64,000 bases of DNA from Verrucomicrobiales bacterium (GTDB lineage Bacteria > Verrucomicrobiota > Verrucomicrobiia > Verrucomicrobiales > DEV007). The DNA lies in contig JARGPI010000013.1 of assembly GCA_029213005.1 (NCBI GenBank), positions 104,224 through 168,223 of the forward strand, in the 5' to 3' direction. Shown in pieces: positions 52,038 through 60,331 of this stretch. The position numbers and the translations under genes are program-made. Within the stretch, counting starts at the first letter, position 1. Every line of letters starts with the position of its first letter. The notes under the pieces are model-generated. The model searched no databases, was not told the DNA's origin, and worked only from the letters and a program-made list of their open reading frames with translations.

Positions 52038-52451
52038 ATGCCTTCCTCTAAGCCCTCCGTGAATCAGGACAACCCGTTCAAAATTCTGTTGGTGGATGAC
52101 GATAGTTCATTCACCTACATGCTGAAAGTCGGTCTGGAATTACAAACTGACTACCAAGTCATCGTGGAAAACGATCCCGAGTCAGCACTACAAACCGCAC
52201 TGAGAGAGCGACCCAATCTCATTTTTCTAGATGCGATCATGCCCAAAAAAGATGGATCTGAAGTTTTGAAACAACTAAGCGAAAACCCGGATACGAACCC
52301 CATTCCGGTAGTATTTTTAACCGCAATTTCCTACGAAAACCATTCACCATCCACCCGTACCAACGGCAAACTGTTACGGGAATCCATTCGCAAGCCAGTA
52401 AGTTTGCAAACACTTAAAGAGGTGATCGTCAGGCACCTAGACAGTCAGTAG
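52038..52451 (+). CDS. Single-domain response regulator (second of tandem pair)
   Basis: A 137-aa stand-alone receiver with LLVDDDSSFTYMLKVGLEL, the phospho-Asp in LIFLDAIMPKKDGSEVL, VVFLTAIS and a K in RESIRKPVSLQTLKE. It is a paralogue of the gene 42 bp upstream. It ends 1 bp before the convergent stop of a histidine kinase gene (52453). Confidence 0.9.
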   Translation: MPSSKPSVNQDNPFKILLVDDDSSFTYMLKVGLELQTDYQVIVENDPESALQTALRERPNLIFLDAIMPKKDGSEVLKQLSENPDTNPIPVVFLTAISYENHSPSTRTNGKLLRESIRKPVSLQTLKEVIVRHLDSQ

Positions 52452-52452
52452 A

Positions 52453-53424
52453 TTACGACAACGGTCGTTGTGCCGGAAGAGTGAAGCAAATTTTTGCTCC
52501 GACCTGGACCGGCTCGACCCGGATTTGACCTCCGGCCGATTCCACGATGCGCTTAGCCAGCGACAACCCGATGCCATTTCCCGAAAATTGACTGCGCCGG
52601 AAAAGGCGTCGAAAAATATCGAATACATACGCGCTGTTCTTTTCATCGATACCTATTCCGTTATCAACTACGGAAACCAGAACTCTGTCTTGACCCGATG
52701 GCTCTATTTCGATCTCGACTTTCAACGGCCGTTCTTCACTTCGAAATTTCACGCTGTTATCTATCACACAGCGAAACAGTAGCTCTGCAGAAGCGGCGGG
52801 CAGCCAGAAGTCAGCACACGGAGTTTTGACCACTATCGAATCATCGTCCAATCCGGCTGCCGTGAGTGCAGGACGCTTTATTTGACCGATCAATTCGACG
52901 GGGTCAACCTTCTTAAACTCCTGCCCCGTCACTCCCGCCCGGGAGTAAGCAACCAGATCCTTCATCATCGATTGCAGGCGCTTCGCTTCTGAGTTTACAA
53001 AGGAAAAATAGAGCTCAGCCTTTTCATCAAGTGAGCCCTGCAGACGCTTTTCGAGCAGCTTGACATAGTTTGTGATCCCCCGAACCGGCTCCTGCAGATC
53101 ATGGGACACCCCATGGACTAACTTTTCATAGTCGATGCGTAGTTGAGCGAAATCTTCCTCCGAACCATCCGGTTTTGCCAAACTCTTTATCAAAAAGACA
53201 GTCCCGGCATCACCTTCGTCCACTCGGGTAATGTGTGCAGGACATTCTCTACTTCCACCCAATTCATCCAGCTCCGAAAACGTTGAGTCAGGAAGAGACG
53301 CAGCCGTTTGATTCTCAGCAATCCAATTTCCCTCCCGATCCTGTCTAACCAGGGCAACTCCGATCGCATCGAGATATCTCATCTCCTCATTCAAACCAGA
53401 ACCAACTGAGCCTTCAGATTCCAT
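52453..53424 (-). CDS. Histidine kinase of HDLQEP type with N-terminal sensor
   Basis: A 323-aa kinase with a short PAS-like N-terminus (EMRYLDAIGVALVRQDREGN), a dimerisation helix with H108 in VSHDLQEPVRGITNYVKLLE, and a HATPase with VRVSVVDNGIGID, IFRRLFRRSQFSGNGIGLSL. The HDLQEPVR box is that of phytochrome-type/Cph1-like kinases that pair with Rcp1-like single-domain regulators, as found at 51543, 52038 and 55281. It is convergent with the regulator at 52451 and divergent from the CHASE kinase at 53510. Confidence 0.9.
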   Translation of the reverse strand: MESEGSVGSGLNEEMRYLDAIGVALVRQDREGNWIAENQTAASLPDSTFSELDELGGSRECPAHITRVDEGDAGTVFLIKSLAKPDGSEEDFAQLRIDYEKLVHGVSHDLQEPVRGITNYVKLLEKRLQGSLDEKAELYFSFVNSEAKRLQSMMKDLVAYSRAGVTGQEFKKVDPVELIGQIKRPALTAAGLDDDSIVVKTPCADFWLPAASAELLFRCVIDNSVKFRSEERPLKVEIEIEPSGQDRVLVSVVDNGIGIDEKNSAYVFDIFRRLFRRSQFSGNGIGLSLAKRIVESAGGQIRVEPVQVGAKICFTLPAQRPLS

Positions 53425-53509
53425 ACTTTTTTATTATCAAGTTTTATATACTATTGCATTATTCTGACAAGGCTGCACTTTAAGTTTTCTCCTCTCAAAT
53501 TTTGATACC

Positions 53510-55291
53510 ATGCAACAGGCATCCGTTGAACCTGAGACGCACAGTTGGATAGTAAAACTGCTTCTCAACAAGCTTTCAGCCCGTGTCGTTCTGGCAACTT
53601 CCATTATCATCACGGTACTGGCCTGGCACAGTACCAAGTTGTATTCGGATCGCTTTGCGGAAGAACGCTTCGAGGGAAACGTGCGTGAAATCTCTAACGC
53701 GATTTCACATCGCATGGTTCTCTATGAGCAGGCGCTCTGGGGTGGAGTTGGCCTGTTCAACGCATCGGTCGAAGTGACCCGCGATGAATGGAGGAAGTAC
53801 GTCAACAGTCTGAAGATACAGAAGAACCTTCCCGGCATTCAGGGAATTGGTTTCGCCCGGGTGTTAGCTCCGGGTGAGATTCCCGAATTCGAAAATAATG
53901 TCAGAGCTGAAGGTTTTCCGGAATTTTCAATCACCCCCCCCGGTGAGCGGGAAGCCTATAGTTCCATTCTTTTTCTGGAGCCCTTTGATTGGCGAAACCA
54001 GCGGGCTTTCGGCTACGACATGTGGTCCAATGAGACCCGAAGAGCAGCGATGGCTCGAGCCCGGGATACCGGCGTCGCAGCAACCTCGGGAATGGTCCGC
54101 CTCGTTCAGGAGACCAATGAGCAGGTCCAGGCCGGTTTTTTGACTTATCTCCCGGTTTATGAAAACACCTCGGAGGAAATTCTTCCGGAGGACAGAAAAG
54201 GTGCCCTGGTTGGGTGGGTCTACAGCCCGTTTCGAGCCAATGATTTGATGGAAGGTATCCTCGGAAGTCAGGATCTGAATTTTCACCTCTCAATTTACGA
54301 TGGTGAAAAAGTGGACTCGGAATCGTTACTTTACCAATCGTCCGATGAAATTGGTAACGTCAGTGACCGGCACACCTCGACAGTGAACCTCGTGATTCAG
54401 GGACGCCCCTGGACACTAAAGGTTCAGGCGACGGAGAAATTTGTGAAATCAACAACCACAAAAATCCCGATGACTATCGCTGCAGGTGGATTGATTATCG
54501 ATGCTCTACTGTTTTATCTGATCTGGGTGATCTACGGATTACACCAAAAAGCGAATGCTCTCGCCGAAGGGATGACAAAGGAACTGGCGGAGTCGAACTG
54601 GCATCTCAAGCAATTTGCTTATGCGGCAACTCACGATGTAAAATCACCGTTGAACAGCATCGGAAATGCTCTTCTGTTGCTGGAAAAAGAGTCTTCCGGC
54701 TTCAGCGAAAGAGCGAATAAAGCGCTGGATTGGATCAGGAAAGGTCACAAACGGGCCATCAACATCCTGGATAAACTGGCTCAAATCGTTCAGATGAAGG
54801 AGACCGGCCCCCTGCCCTTCCAAAAATTGGATATCGGTTCCGAAATCAGGCAAATTTCGGAAGGATTTGCCGGGGATTTGGCTGCCTGCGGAGGCGAAAT
54901 CCATCACAAAAACTGCTCCGGAACTCTGTTTTTTCCCAGATCTGTGTTCGAAAGCACCCTCGAAAACTTAATTTCCAATTCGATAAAATATCGAAATCCG
55001 GATCCCCCCCTTCATATCACGGTTTCATTTCAGGAAGAGAAAAACGGTCCCTGCCTCTTCGTGGAGGACAACGGCTTAGGATTTGACTCTAAGATTGATA
55101 CAGAAAAGGTCTTCGCCATGTTTCGCCGCCTCCACGGCAATATCGATGGAGCAGGAATCGGACTCTACATGGTGAAACAAAGCCTCGAATTCCATGGAGC
55201 GGAGATCACCTGTGAGTCCGAGAAAGGAAAAGGATGCTTGTTTCGGGTTCAATTTCCCCTAAATGTAGGTGAATTTGATCATGACACCTGA
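53510..55291 (+). CDS. CHASE-domain sensor histidine kinase
   Basis: A 593-aa membrane kinase. TM1 (about 24-42), a periplasmic CHASE domain (about 80-270) with IQGIGFARVLAPGEIPEFEN, LEPFDWRNQRAFGYDMWSNE and RRAAMARARDTGVAATSGMV, TM2 (about 320-345), then HisKA with H375 in ATHDVKSPLNSIG and HATPase with NLISNSIKYRNP and GAGIGLYMVKQSLEF. CHASE domains bind small extracellular ligands such as cytokinin-like molecules or peptides. The stop lies 11 bp into the downstream response regulator (55281), so they are translated together and likely form a cognate pair. Confidence 0.93.
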   Translation: MQQASVEPETHSWIVKLLLNKLSARVVLATSIIITVLAWHSTKLYSDRFAEERFEGNVREISNAISHRMVLYEQALWGGVGLFNASVEVTRDEWRKYVNSLKIQKNLPGIQGIGFARVLAPGEIPEFENNVRAEGFPEFSITPPGEREAYSSILFLEPFDWRNQRAFGYDMWSNETRRAAMARARDTGVAATSGMVRLVQETNEQVQAGFLTYLPVYENTSEEILPEDRKGALVGWVYSPFRANDLMEGILGSQDLNFHLSIYDGEKVDSESLLYQSSDEIGNVSDRHTSTVNLVIQGRPWTLKVQATEKFVKSTTTKIPMTIAAGGLIIDALLFYLIWVIYGLHQKANALAEGMTKELAESNWHLKQFAYAATHDVKSPLNSIGNALLLLEKESSGFSERANKALDWIRKGHKRAINILDKLAQIVQMKETGPLPFQKLDIGSEIRQISEGFAGDLAACGGEIHHKNCSGTLFFPRSVFESTLENLISNSIKYRNPDPPLHITVSFQEEKNGPCLFVEDNGLGFDSKIDTEKVFAMFRRLHGNIDGAGIGLYMVKQSLEFHGAEITCESEKGKGCLFRVQFPLNVGEFDHDT

Positions 55292-55712
55292 AAATTCCGA
55301 TAAACCTCCGATCCCCTGTGTCCTTTTGATTGATGACAACGAAATGGACAATGAGTTCCATACGATCATGATCGAGGAAACCAATCTGGTTTCTCATGTC
55401 CTTTCAGCCCTCGATGGTGAAGAAGGTCTGAAAGTCATCAAGGAAACGGCGGGAACAGATAAAGAACCCACTCTAATTTTCCTCGATATCAATATGCCGG
55501 GCATGGATGGGTTCGAGTTTTTGGAGCTCTACAAGAACCTGAGCAGTGAGTATCAGCTGGATTCAACGATTCTGCTGATGTTGACGACCTCACTCATGGA
55601 TCAGAAGCGCTTTGAGGAGACCTGCATCCCGCAATTGAAAGGTTACCTGCACAAACCTCTGACTTCGGATAAATTCCGGAACCTCATCGCGCACCATCTT
55701 GGCCGAGCTTAG
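55281..55712 (+). CDS. Single-domain response regulator (Rcp1-like), coupled to CHASE kinase
   Basis: A 143-aa receiver with VLLIDDNEMDNEFHTIMIEE, LIFLDINMPGMDGFEFLELY, TTSLMDQKRFEE and KGYLHKPLTSDK. The ATG at 55281 overlaps the kinase gene by 11 bp; a GTG at 55269 is an alternative. Its L/DINMPGMDGFEFLELYK style is that of Rcp1-type regulators associated with HDLQEP- or HDVKSP-box kinases. No output domain. Confidence 0.88.
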   Translation: MTPENSDKPPIPCVLLIDDNEMDNEFHTIMIEETNLVSHVLSALDGEEGLKVIKETAGTDKEPTLIFLDINMPGMDGFEFLELYKNLSSEYQLDSTILLMLTTSLMDQKRFEETCIPQLKGYLHKPLTSDKFRNLIAHHLGRA

Positions 55713-55737
55713 TCCGGGCCGACTTTTGACAGTTTTT

Positions 55738-56610
55738 TTAGCGGGCCGCCGCTAACATCGTTCTATTCTGCCGCTTCGGCACCATCGAGAACTGCTGCGG
55801 TTGAGGATTGACCGGAGGCGCTCTCATCGGCTCAAGACTCGCAATAAACGTCCGGTCCTCCAACTTGGTATAACCGGCGTCAGGATGACTGGTCGATGCG
55901 ATGATCAGACCGGACAATTTCCACTGTGCGGTCTTGTAGTCGTAGTGGAAAACTGCTCCACCCGAGTCACCCGGCGCGCCCTGACAACCCATCGGGCCCT
56001 GTCCGAACCCGGTCAAAAACCCCTTGGTGCGGCTCTGATTATCCTGAAAAGGAACGTGTCCGACATGATCGGTCTTATTCATTCCCCATCTGACTTGCTG
56101 ATCGTCGATCCACTGGACACTTCGCTTTCCGCGGGCATACCCTGCCCCGATCATCAAAATATCAGTATTTGGAGCAAGATTCTCCAACTGCACCGGGAGC
56201 TGCTCCGCCCGGCTCAGCGGCGAATTTTTAGGGATCACCACTTTAAAAACACAAAGATCGGTCAGGCTACCGTCCGAATTCGCATAAACCCGGGCTGAAT
56301 TCGGAACCAGCGGATAAAGTCTCCCGCCTTTCTGGACGAAATGCCCCGGTCCCACATGGCCCGCCGTCAAAACAAAGCCGTTCCCGAGATAAACTCCCGT
56401 CCCACTGGCCACCACACCGACGCGATTCCAGTATGGAAATTTCCGGCACCCGGGAAAGATTTTCGAAAGATGCTGATGCAAAGAAGCCTCACTCGCCGCC
56501 GCTTTTGGCGATTGTTTCGTCACTAAAGCGTGCGATATCCCGCTGAAAAGAAATATACAGCAGAGAACAACAGCAAAGATCGAACTGTTTTGGGAATTAC
56601 GGGAAATCAA
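55738..56610 (-). CDS. Exported trypsin-like serine protease
   Basis: A 290-aa protein with a signal peptide (SSIFAVVLCCIFLFSGISHA) and a chymotrypsin-fold domain. The catalytic triad is visible: His in GFVLTAGHVGPGH, Asp in SLTDLCVFKVV and Ser in CQGAPGDSGGAVFHYD. The C-terminus is a short Pro/Gln-rich tail. Two extra cysteines (FPGCRKFP, LCVFK) may form disulphides. It is convergent with the response regulator gene at 55712 and lacks PDZ domains, so it is not a DegP type. Its target is unknown. Confidence 0.85.
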   Translation of the reverse strand: MISRNSQNSSIFAVVLCCIFLFSGISHALVTKQSPKAAASEASLHQHLSKIFPGCRKFPYWNRVGVVASGTGVYLGNGFVLTAGHVGPGHFVQKGGRLYPLVPNSARVYANSDGSLTDLCVFKVVIPKNSPLSRAEQLPVQLENLAPNTDILMIGAGYARGKRSVQWIDDQQVRWGMNKTDHVGHVPFQDNQSRTKGFLTGFGQGPMGCQGAPGDSGGAVFHYDYKTAQWKLSGLIIASTSHPDAGYTKLEDRTFIASLEPMRAPPVNPQPQQFSMVPKRQNRTMLAAAR

Positions 56611-57065
56611 CTTTGTGCGCGTTAAGGAGTTTCTGTGATGGTTTGCAGGTAGTGTGCCAAGGACCCGCCTGAACCCGCCGACACCCTCCTGAGCACACTA
56701 ACGAAACGCCCAATCCTACTTGGTATCAGACCTCCAGCGCCCCCAACCCTGTGAAATAAATTTTAAAAACTTTCAGAGAAATTTAAAAACAACACCTCCG
56801 CATCAGGCCAGATGATCAGGGTTCGGTCAGCTCTGACTGAAAAGTAATCAGATCGAAAAATCAGCAAAAAGGAAAATTGTACCCTGTACAGTCTGAAATT
56901 GTACAGGGTACAGTCAAAAAAAACGCTCATCTGCACCATTTTGATAGCTCATTGTAACTGCGTTAGTTATACGGGCAAAATGCGGCTGGAGATCGTTTCA
57001 GTTCAAAAACCGCCAACGTTTTCACCTTGATAATCAGTCGATTGCGAAGGAAAGATACCACCTCT
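56611..57065. other. 455-bp gene-free stretch holding the fourth repeat array
   Basis: Between the divergent protease and DUF2314 genes. Apart from the repeat array at 56878-56912 I see no gene, RNA or terminator. The strand of 56750-56990 is AT-rich. Promoters for both flanking genes are expected here but none was identified with confidence. Confidence 0.6.
56878..56912. repeat. TGTACAGGGTACA repeat array, 2 units (inverted pair)
   Basis: TGTACCCTGTACA (56878-56890) and TGTACAGGGTACA (56900-56912), opposite orientation to each other, separated by GTCTGAAAT: start-to-start 22 bp. Both cores are perfect. The pair lies 154-188 bp upstream of the DUF2314 gene start (57066) and about 268 bp upstream of the protease. 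Confidence 0.9.
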
Positions 57066-57875
57066 ATGAATATAGACGGAATTCTCCCCGCAATATCCAG
57101 ACCGAAGGTCGACTCAAAAATTTTAGAAGCATCCCGAAACGCCCGGAATACTTTTCGCTTTTTTTGGCGGGAAGTGGCCTGGGAAAAAAAGCGGATCGTT
57201 CCCGGCCTGGATCTCGCCTGTATAAAATTATCGTTCTGCGACCTCGATTCTCCGGAGCAAATTGAGCATATGTGGATCTCAGATATTGGTTTCGACGGCA
57301 AAACGATCAAAGGAAAGCTGGCCAACCAACCGGGCCACCTCAAGACCTTCGAACGGGGCCAGGAGGTCAAAACGTCTCTCGATCAGATCGAAGACTGGCT
57401 TTTTGCGATCGATGGCAGGGCCTATGGCGGTTTTTCAATCCAAATGATCCGGTCACAAATGTCTCCCAACGCGAGAAGAAAACACGACACGTGCTGGGGA
57501 CTCGATTTTGATACGGAAAATGACAAAAACCTCCTCTTCCCGGGCGATTACCTCCGGAAAAAGGGACTCCCGGAGAGCATTTTCCGCGAAGACCATGGTT
57601 CGGAAGTTGATCACCCCATGAGCATCGCGGTGGAAGCCAAATTCGCCGACATTTTGAGCCAATACCGGGATCACCTCGATATTCAGGATAACAATGGCTG
57701 GACGATGCTACATCACGAAGCGCTCGCCGGGAACCGCATCGGAGTCGGTCACTTGCTCGCCAACGGAGCCGACAAATCGATCGAAACCCATCTCGGAATG
57801 ACCGCACTGGATCTGGCGGAGACTCTCGGCTGGGAGTCGGTGGTCTCGCAGCTCACGAGACATGGAGCTGACTGA
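57066..57875 (+). CDS. DUF2314 domain protein with ankyrin repeats
   Basis: A 269-aa soluble protein. About residues 15-150 form a DUF2314-like domain (FFWREVAWEKKRIVPGLDLA, HMWISDIGFDGKTIKGKL, then ANQPGHLKTFERGQEV and DQIEDWLFAI). The C-terminus (about 190-269) carries two ankyrin-type repeats: NNGWTMLHHEALAGNRIGVG, HLLANGADKS and HLGMTALDLAETLGWESVV. DUF2314 function is unknown. The combination suggests protein-protein interaction. ATG 57066 is preferred; the longer frame from 57027 is unsupported. It directly abuts the convergent stop of the small gene at 57876. Confidence 0.8.
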   Translation: MNIDGILPAISRPKVDSKILEASRNARNTFRFFWREVAWEKKRIVPGLDLACIKLSFCDLDSPEQIEHMWISDIGFDGKTIKGKLANQPGHLKTFERGQEVKTSLDQIEDWLFAIDGRAYGGFSIQMIRSQMSPNARRKHDTCWGLDFDTENDKNLLFPGDYLRKKGLPESIFREDHGSEVDHPMSIAVEAKFADILSQYRDHLDIQDNNGWTMLHHEALAGNRIGVGHLLANGADKSIETHLGMTALDLAETLGWESVVSQLTRHGAD

Positions 57876-58091
57876 TTACAGCTCCGCAGAATCGTCCCGG
57901 CCTTTCAACTGGATCAATTTCTTTTTGATTATCTCCAATTGAATCGTGAGTTCGTAGGAAGCCTTCATCACCTCGCCTCCAATCACTTCGTCGCCGAGGT
58001 GTTTGGCTTTAGGCGTCAGCTTCATCATCTCCAGAGCGATGATTTTGCAGGATTCCTCAATCTCAGAAATTGCAGTATCGCGATCCATCAT
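57876..58091 (-). CDS. Small helical protein downstream of hisI, unknown
   Basis: A 71-aa, probably all-helical protein (AISEIEESCKIIALEMMKL, MKASYELTIQLEIIKKKLIQL; coiled-coil-like heptads near the end). The start overlaps hisI by 4 bp (ATGA), so it is co-translated with it. No family recognised. It could be a small regulator or a subunit. Confidence 0.55.
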   Translation of the reverse strand: MMDRDTAISEIEESCKIIALEMMKLTPKAKHLGDEVIGGEVMKASYELTIQLEIIKKKLIQLKGRDDSAEL

Positions 58092-58507
58092 TCCATTCCG
58101 CTAACGAAAGAAAGGGTGCCGTCGTCGTTGATTTTCCGATAGTAACATCCGAGACGCGCCGTTCCGTCTTTTCCCTTGGTGTGGCAGGAACCGGAGCCCG
58201 CGAGTCGAACCCGATAGAGCAGCGAATTCTGTTCGCAATTCACACGAGCCTCGACCAGCTCCAGGTAATCGCCGGATGTTTTGCCTTTGATCCACAATTC
58301 GTTACGACTTGTGCTCCAGAAAGTCGCCATTTTCTCCTCCAGAGCGGTTTTCAGTGCCAATTCGTTGGCGTAACCGACAATAAGCACTTCGCCGGAATCG
58401 GCATCCTGCGCCACAGCAGGCACCACTTCCGCCCCGGTTGCGGCGATCTTTTTCAGCTTGGTGAAATCAAGATTCACCTTAAGACCCTCTTCTACTTCTT
58501 TCGACAT
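58088..58507 (-). CDS. hisI: Phosphoribosyl-AMP cyclohydrolase (HisI)
   Basis: A 139-aa enzyme of histidine biosynthesis, which opens the purine ring of PR-AMP. Signature segments are VVPAVAQDADSGEVLIVGY, MATFWSTSRNELWIKGKTSG, VEARVNCEQNSLLYRV and GSCHTKGKDG with the zinc-binding Cys residues. Only the I domain is present (no HisE), a common split arrangement. ATG 58507 gives the usual N-terminal length; a longer frame starts at 58546. No other his gene is in the window. Confidence 0.93.
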   Translation of the reverse strand: MSKEVEEGLKVNLDFTKLKKIAATGAEVVPAVAQDADSGEVLIVGYANELALKTALEEKMATFWSTSRNELWIKGKTSGDYLELVEARVNCEQNSLLYRVRLAGSGSCHTKGKDGTARLGCYYRKINDDGTLSFVSGME

Positions 58508-58662
58508 GTTGAGAAAGGCATTGCCACGAACCGGCGGGATTTGCAACTGCGAACTACCATCCCCGTTTTCAGGTCGGCGCTTTCCTGCCGGGCGGCAAAT
58601 TCGATTGCGAGAATTCTTCGAGAATTGGATGACGATTCACAATCTACTGCTAAGAGTTAGCC

Positions 58663-59163
58663 ATGAGCAAAGATGCAAACACTTCCCCTGAAGTCGGCAT
58701 CATCATGGGTAGCAATTCAGATTGGCCCACGATGGAAAAAGCTGCCGCGGTTTTGGCCGATTTTGGAGTCTCCCACGAGTCTCTGGTGGTCAGCGCTCAC
58801 CGTACACCCGAAAAAATGTTCACCTACGCCAAAGAGGCCCGGGAGCGGGGTTTGAAAACGATCATCGCCGGCGCAGGGGGAGCCGCTCACCTTCCCGGAA
58901 TGGTTTCCGCACTTACCACAATTCCCGTCCTCGCCGTTCCCGTGAAATCGAGAGCCCTCAGCGGGGTCGACTCACTGCTCTCCATCGTCCAGATGCCGGC
59001 AGGTATTCCAACCGCCACATTCGCCATAGGAGATGCCGGAGCCACCAATGCCGGACTCTTCGCCGTGTCCCTGCTTGCGATCAATAATCCCGAATTAGCC
59101 GAAAAACTGAGCGAATACCGGGAATCTTTGAAAGCAAAGGTCGAAGCCATGGAGCTTTCCTGA
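58663..59163 (+). CDS. purE: N5-carboxyaminoimidazole ribonucleotide mutase (PurE, class I)
   Basis: A 166-aa protein with IIMGSNSDWPTMEKAAAVL and VVSAHRTPEKMF (active-site His), AGAGGAAHLPGMVSALT and QMPAGIPTATFAIGDAGATNAGLFA. It works with the purK product to carboxylate AIR in purine synthesis. The purK start is 20 bp after its stop, so they form an operon. Length fits bacterial PurE (about 165). Confidence 0.97.
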   Translation: MSKDANTSPEVGIIMGSNSDWPTMEKAAAVLADFGVSHESLVVSAHRTPEKMFTYAKEARERGLKTIIAGAGGAAHLPGMVSALTTIPVLAVPVKSRALSGVDSLLSIVQMPAGIPTATFAIGDAGATNAGLFAVSLLAINNPELAEKLSEYRESLKAKVEAMELS

Positions 59164-59182
59164 TAGAAGAGGAGCCTGAATT

Positions 59183-60331
59183 ATGACCCGTCTTCCCAAT
59201 CAGACTTGTATCGGTGTCCTCGGAGGTGGCCAGCTCGGGAGAATGCTGGCGATCGAAGCCCGCCGGATGGGCTATCAAATTATTCAATGGGTCGGCGGTC
59301 CCGATTCCGGTCCGGCCCGTCTCTCTGACGAAGTGATTGAAGAGCCCTTCGACTGTGAGCAAACGCTGAATAAATTTCTGGATCGGGTTGATGTGGTGAC
59401 CGTCGAGTTCGAGAACATCCCCTCCTCCCTGCTTCGAGCCGTCGAGGCCCGAAAGCCGCTTTATCCTTCTGCAGCCGCTATTGAAACCTCACAGCATCGC
59501 GAAAGGGAGAAACGGTTCCTCGAAAAAAACCGGATTCCCTGCGCTCCCTTTGCCGTGGTTACCAGTGCCGAAGAGCTGCAGCAAGCCAACCAGGCGTTAC
59601 CCGGTGAAGAACGAATTCTGAAAACCGCCGAATTTGGCTACGACGGGAAGGGCCAACTCGCAATCAATCGGCAATCAGATCCTCAGGAAATTTGGGCCGC
59701 CTTTAACTCTCCTCGCGCCGTCCTCGAACAGAAAATTGATCTGGCGGGCGAGGTTTCCGTCCTTGTGGCCCGAAACGAGTCCGGCGAAACCGTGGTCTAT
59801 GACCCGGCGGAAAATATACACACCAATCATATCCTCGATTTCTCAATCGTTCCCGCCCGTTTCCCTGAGGAAGTCTTGAACCGCGCAAAATCGATCGCGG
59901 TCGATTTGTCTTCCAAACTGGACTACATCGGAATCCTCGCGGTGGAATTCTTTTTAGCACGCGACGGCTCGATCATCGTCAATGAGATCGCCCCGCGCCC
60001 TCATAACAGTGGGCATCACACCATCGATGGCTGCTACACCTCCCAGTTTGAACAGCAACTCCGTGCGATCTGCGATCTGCCGCTCGGTCGCGCCGACCTG
60101 AAAAGTCCCACCGTGATGTGGAATATTCTCGGGGACATCTGGCCGGAGACGGGAGAACCCGACTGGCGTAGTGTGCTGAAACAACCCGGTTCAAAACTCC
60201 ATCTCTATGGAAAACGCGAACCGAGAAAGGGACGAAAAATGGGACACATCAATTTTACCGGCGACGATATCGAAACATTGATCGCACGCGCCAAATCCAT
60301 CGCCGACCTGCTGGGGAGTGCCGAACGCTAA
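59183..60331 (+). CDS. purK: 5-(carboxyamino)imidazole ribonucleotide synthase (PurK)
   Basis: A 382-aa ATP-grasp enzyme that carboxylates AIR using ATP and bicarbonate. N-terminal GVLGGGQLGRMLAIEARRMG, ATP-grasp KTAEFGYDGKGQ and catalytic EIAPRPHNSGHHTIDGC are the family marks. Its stop overlaps the start of the K+ channel gene by one base (TAATG), so purE, purK and the channel are transcribed together; this linkage looks incidental. Confidence 0.96.
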   Translation: MTRLPNQTCIGVLGGGQLGRMLAIEARRMGYQIIQWVGGPDSGPARLSDEVIEEPFDCEQTLNKFLDRVDVVTVEFENIPSSLLRAVEARKPLYPSAAAIETSQHREREKRFLEKNRIPCAPFAVVTSAEELQQANQALPGEERILKTAEFGYDGKGQLAINRQSDPQEIWAAFNSPRAVLEQKIDLAGEVSVLVARNESGETVVYDPAENIHTNHILDFSIVPARFPEEVLNRAKSIAVDLSSKLDYIGILAVEFFLARDGSIIVNEIAPRPHNSGHHTIDGCYTSQFEQQLRAICDLPLGRADLKSPTVMWNILGDIWPETGEPDWRSVLKQPGSKLHLYGKREPRKGRKMGHINFTGDDIETLIARAKSIADLLGSAER

